Origin: Lysobacterales bacterium
Lineage (GTDB): Bacteria > Pseudomonadota > Gammaproteobacteria > Xanthomonadales > SZUA-36
NCBI GenBank assembly: GCA_026196445.1
Contig: JAPHTE010000145.1
Location: 1 to 7,926 of the forward strand
Direction: 5' to 3'
DNA length: 7,926 bases
Shown: positions 5,350-7,926 of the stretch, one piece after another
Numbering within the stretch: position 1 is the first letter of the stretch
Layout: the number at the start of each line of letters is the position of its first letter
Made by a program: the position numbers and the translations under genes
Notes under the pieces: model-generated
Databases searched by the model: none
Told to the model about the DNA's origin: nothing
The model's input: the letters and a program-made list of their open reading frames with translations, nothing else

Positions 5350-7926
5350 ATGAAGCTACTATTGAAACTGCTGCTGAATCTTGCTGTGCTGATCGCCGGC
5401 ATTTATGCAGCAGCACCACTGTGGATTCCCGGCATGTTCGCAGCCCAATTGCCTGTGGGTTGGAAAGTGGTGGACATGGGTTGCGGTTATCCGGGCCTCA
5501 CCAGCTTACGTTGCAAATTCCTGAGCGTTGTCGCGGAATTGCCCCTGGCAAATCTGACCATTTCCGCTGACGATATCCTGGTCGAATACAGTACGTGGAA
5601 AACGGCCGTCGGCTCGGTGTTGCTGGATGTTTCGACGCACACCCCCACGAGCGAGAATCAGGATCGGTTCGCACTGGATGACCTGGCTTTACCGGTGCTC
5701 GATCCCGGCGGTAAACTGCCCGAGCTGTCCGTAAAGGAATTGCACCTGTCGCTGCGACATGGCCTGTCCAGGGCGGTACCGGACCCCGTATTGCTCGAAT
5801 TGCGATCCTTCGCGCTGGTACCGCTTGTCGATGGTGCTTGGCGATTCGAAGCTGGTTTGCGACCCGAAGGCGCAGCGAATGACGTCGGCCGCCTCACAGT
5901 AAATGCGTTTACCGGATCCTTTACAACCGAGTTTCGATTCCCGTCCAACCCGACATTGCCAGCGTGGCTGACACTGTCCCTGGACCAGCAGACCCTGGGG
6001 TCTGAAACGTCCACGCGGCTCGAGATGAGTCTTGATGCAGATAACGCTGAACAGAATTCACTGGCGACATTGTTTGCACCAGGGTTCATCGCAAAGCCCC
6101 CGGGATTGAGTGGGAAAATGCAAGCACAGGCCAACTTCGCCGGCAAGCAACAACAGGTTCTCGAACAGATGAGCGCTACTGCACAAGGGCTGCAGGTGGA
6201 ATTAGCTGACGCTGACATAACGGCGGACCTGGCAATGTCAGCCGTCTTGAAAGGGTCGGAAGTTGTTTTTACATTGCCGGAATCCGGGCAGATGCGCCTC
6301 CGGGATGAGATTGGGAAAAGCGGTGCCCTGCTCGAACGCCTGTTGCCAGATTTCGAGTTTGCTCAGCAAACAGGCACCGAGGAGATCACTGCGCGGGTCG
6401 GGAAGGACGTGAACATCACCTTGCAGCTCGGCGATGACCCCGGTTTGCGACTGACGGGTGATGTCAATATCGAGATGAACTCTGACAATCGCAGCATTGT
6501 CCTGGATGCCAGGAATCTCGACCTGGAACTGGCCGGGTTCACCAATCAGGACCCGGTTCAAATTCAGGGCGAGGTCGGGATCAACTGGTTGGAGTCCTCG
6601 CCCCTGACCATTGCCCTTCCGGGTAAGACCTTACACACACAGTCCTTATCTCTGGTGAGTAAAGGGCCCTTGCACCTTGGGGAACAGGGGCTCGAATACG
6701 AACAGGCCGGCACACTTGATCTGCGGAATCCGGCCATCGAACTGGCCAGCGATGGAGAAAATCCGCCGCTAGCCGTGAACGCAGAAAGCATTGCAGCAGA
6801 TTTCGACGTCTCCGCGCAAAGCGGCGGTATCAACAGCAATGGCAAAGCGTTGATTTCCCATCCTTCGGTCAATCAACCCTCCACAAGGTCTGACAGTGTA
6901 GAAATTGCCTGGCGAGACTTTGACCTTGATAGCATGGCAGGTCAACTCACCACTCGCACAACTGGCTTCTCCACCGAAATCGAAGGGCAACAGTGGTCCG
7001 GTTTTGAATTGGACGGCAGTTTCAAGCTGGATGAAGACGCCACCTTCCGGGGCACGGCTTCAGTAATCATCCAGGACGGATCGGACCTGCCGTTTTCGTT
7101 CACTGGAAGTGCTGCCACCGGCCAATGGGAAGTCGCGTTGCCTCCGACCACCATCAAGTGGAACCGGCTGGAAAATACGCTGCGCGCCGGGCAGTTTCCG
7201 TGGCCAGCCGGTGTCAAGATGACGGGTGGCGAAATCGAGCTGCATGGACAGCTGGCGATCGCCGAAAACCTGACCGCCAGTTTGGAATCCCGCGCGTTTG
7301 GGCTGGGTGCAGCGATATTGAAGAACACCACCAGCGATGCCGGCTTCGATCTTGATATCACTCTGTCCGACACCCTGTCGGTCAGTGGTCCAATATCAAT
7401 CGAAACCGTGACGCTCGCAGGAGGCGTACAAATCTCCGATTTTGCCGCCGACCTGCATCTCGCCAACGCGGAAACACTGACCCTGCAAAACCTGGCGGCA
7501 CGCGTTTTTGACGGCACATTGCAAGCGCCCAGCTTACGCTTCACCCCCGATGGGATCGAAGACACGGAAATCAGACTGGCGCACATTGACCTCGCCCGTC
7601 TGCTGGCGTTTCTCGACATCGCAGGGCTCCAGGGGACTGGTGACCTCGGCTTCCTGTTGCCCCTGGGCAGCGACAAGGCGGGCGCTCACGTCAGGGGCGG
7701 CACGTTCCAGTCGGCCGGCCCCGGTTTTCTTTCCTACAGGAAGGAGGGTATGGCTGCCAGCAACATCGGCCTGCAGGCGCTGGAGAATTTTCACTACCAG
7801 TCCTTGTCGGGCACGCTCGAATACCAGTCAAAAGGTGCGTACCAAATCGGTATCCGGCTGGAGGGAGAAAACCCTGATCTTTACGGGGGACACCCGATCG
7901 TGTTCCGGTTGAACATAAACGGGGTG
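5350..7926 (+). CDS. ydbH: YdbH-like intermembrane lipid-transport protein (3' end outside window)
   Basis: An uninterrupted reading frame of 859 codons runs from the ATG at 5350 to the last base, with no stop inside the window. YdbH belongs with TamB and YhdP to the AsmA-like proteins that bridge the envelope and are redundantly needed to bring phospholipids to the outer membrane. The N-terminus has a lysine-flanked hydrophobic stretch (about 3-26), fitting a single inner-membrane anchor. The rest is long and beta-rich, with many alternating hydrophobic repeats. The C-terminal part is the most telling: IDLARLLAFLDIAGLQGTG, then GGTFQSAGPGFLSY, then ENFHYQSLSGTLEY (812-825), then GENPDLYGGHPIVFRLNI. 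This order matches the conserved end of the YdbH family (Pfam dicarboxylate transport/YdbH-like). E. coli YdbH has about 880 residues, so the stop is probably close. The start has a weak GGA/AGG ribosome-binding region and an in-frame stop at 5296. Confidence 0.85.
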   Translation, partial: MKLLLKLLLNLAVLIAGIYAAAPLWIPGMFAAQLPVGWKVVDMGCGYPGLTSLRCKFLSVVAELPLANLTISADDILVEYSTWKTAVGSVLLDVSTHTPTSENQDRFALDDLALPVLDPGGKLPELSVKELHLSLRHGLSRAVPDPVLLELRSFALVPLVDGAWRFEAGLRPEGAANDVGRLTVNAFTGSFTTEFRFPSNPTLPAWLTLSLDQQTLGSETSTRLEMSLDADNAEQNSLATLFAPGFIAKPPGLSGKMQAQANFAGKQQQVLEQMSATAQGLQVELADADITADLAMSAVLKGSEVVFTLPESGQMRLRDEIGKSGALLERLLPDFEFAQQTGTEEITARVGKDVNITLQLGDDPGLRLTGDVNIEMNSDNRSIVLDARNLDLELAGFTNQDPVQIQGEVGINWLESSPLTIALPGKTLHTQSLSLVSKGPLHLGEQGLEYEQAGTLDLRNPAIELASDGENPPLAVNAESIAADFDVSAQSGGINSNGKALISHPSVNQPSTRSDSVEIAWRDFDLDSMAGQLTTRTTGFSTEIEGQQWSGFELDGSFKLDEDATFRGTASVIIQDGSDLPFSFTGSAATGQWEVALPPTTIKWNRLENTLRAGQFPWPAGVKMTGGEIELHGQLAIAENLTASLESRAFGLGAAILKNTTSDAGFDLDITLSDTLSVSGPISIETVTLAGGVQISDFAADLHLANAETLTLQNLAARVFDGTLQAPSLRFTPDGIEDTEIRLAHIDLARLLAFLDIAGLQGTGDLGFLLPLGSDKAGAHVRGGTFQSAGPGFLSYRKEGMAASNIGLQALENFHYQSLSGTLEYQSKGAYQIGIRLEGENPDLYGGHPIVFRLNINGV

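Noticed and set aside
4806..5570. A 254-codon plus-strand frame spanning the antisense of efpL and the start of the ydbH-like gene.
   Set aside because: It crosses two real genes and their shared control region in the wrong frame and has no family motif.
5658..7676. Several long minus-strand open frames (for example 5658-6218 and 6942-7676).
   Set aside because: They lie antisense to the YdbH-like gene, their products are rich in Ser, Arg and Pro as expected of shadows, and none shows a recognisable domain.

Overview
The window looks like ordinary chromosomal DNA of a gammaproteobacterium. The grounds are an RhlE-type DEAD-box helicase, an EF-P-like protein of the EfpL/YeiP branch and a YdbH-type envelope protein, all best known from that class. 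The order or genus cannot be told from the sequence. I see no rRNA, tRNA, CRISPR array, insertion sequence, integrase or phage gene. No gene-free stretch exceeds 300 bases.

Layout: (1) 1-189 is the promoter and leader of rhlE, with an extended -10 promoter and two clear inverted repeats. (2) 190-1464 (+) is rhlE. (3) 1465-1609 is a convergent junction holding an 11-base direct repeat. (4) 1610-2449 (-) is a membrane-anchored LytTR DNA-binding regulator. (5) 2450-2599 is a 150-base divergent control region. (6) 2600-3796 (+) is an acyltransferase-3 family membrane enzyme. (7) Only 24 bases separate it from the stop of the oncoming gene, 3821-4537 (-), a double hotdog thioesterase-like protein. 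That gene is the second of a two-gene unit with 4548-5114 (-), efpL. (8) 5115-5349 is a divergent control region with a promoter for each side. (9) 5350 to the last base (+) is a YdbH-like intermembrane lipid-transport protein. It stays open to the end of the window, so its stop lies outside.

Three likely functional units emerge. rhlE stands alone with a structured leader. The LytTR regulator and the acyltransferase are divergent and probably form a regulator-target pair acting on a cell-surface glycan or lipid. efpL and the thioesterase-like gene are tightly coupled: the Shine-Dalgarno of the second overlaps the stop codon of the first, and the second protein carries proline runs of the type EF-P family factors help to translate. 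The ydbH-like gene, divergent from efpL, concerns outer-membrane lipid supply.

I found no convincing undescribed system. The best leads are the LytTR/acyltransferase pair, the efpL/hotdog pair, and the inverted repeats in the rhlE leader and upstream of the ydbH-like promoter. Promoter and operator calls were made by eye.
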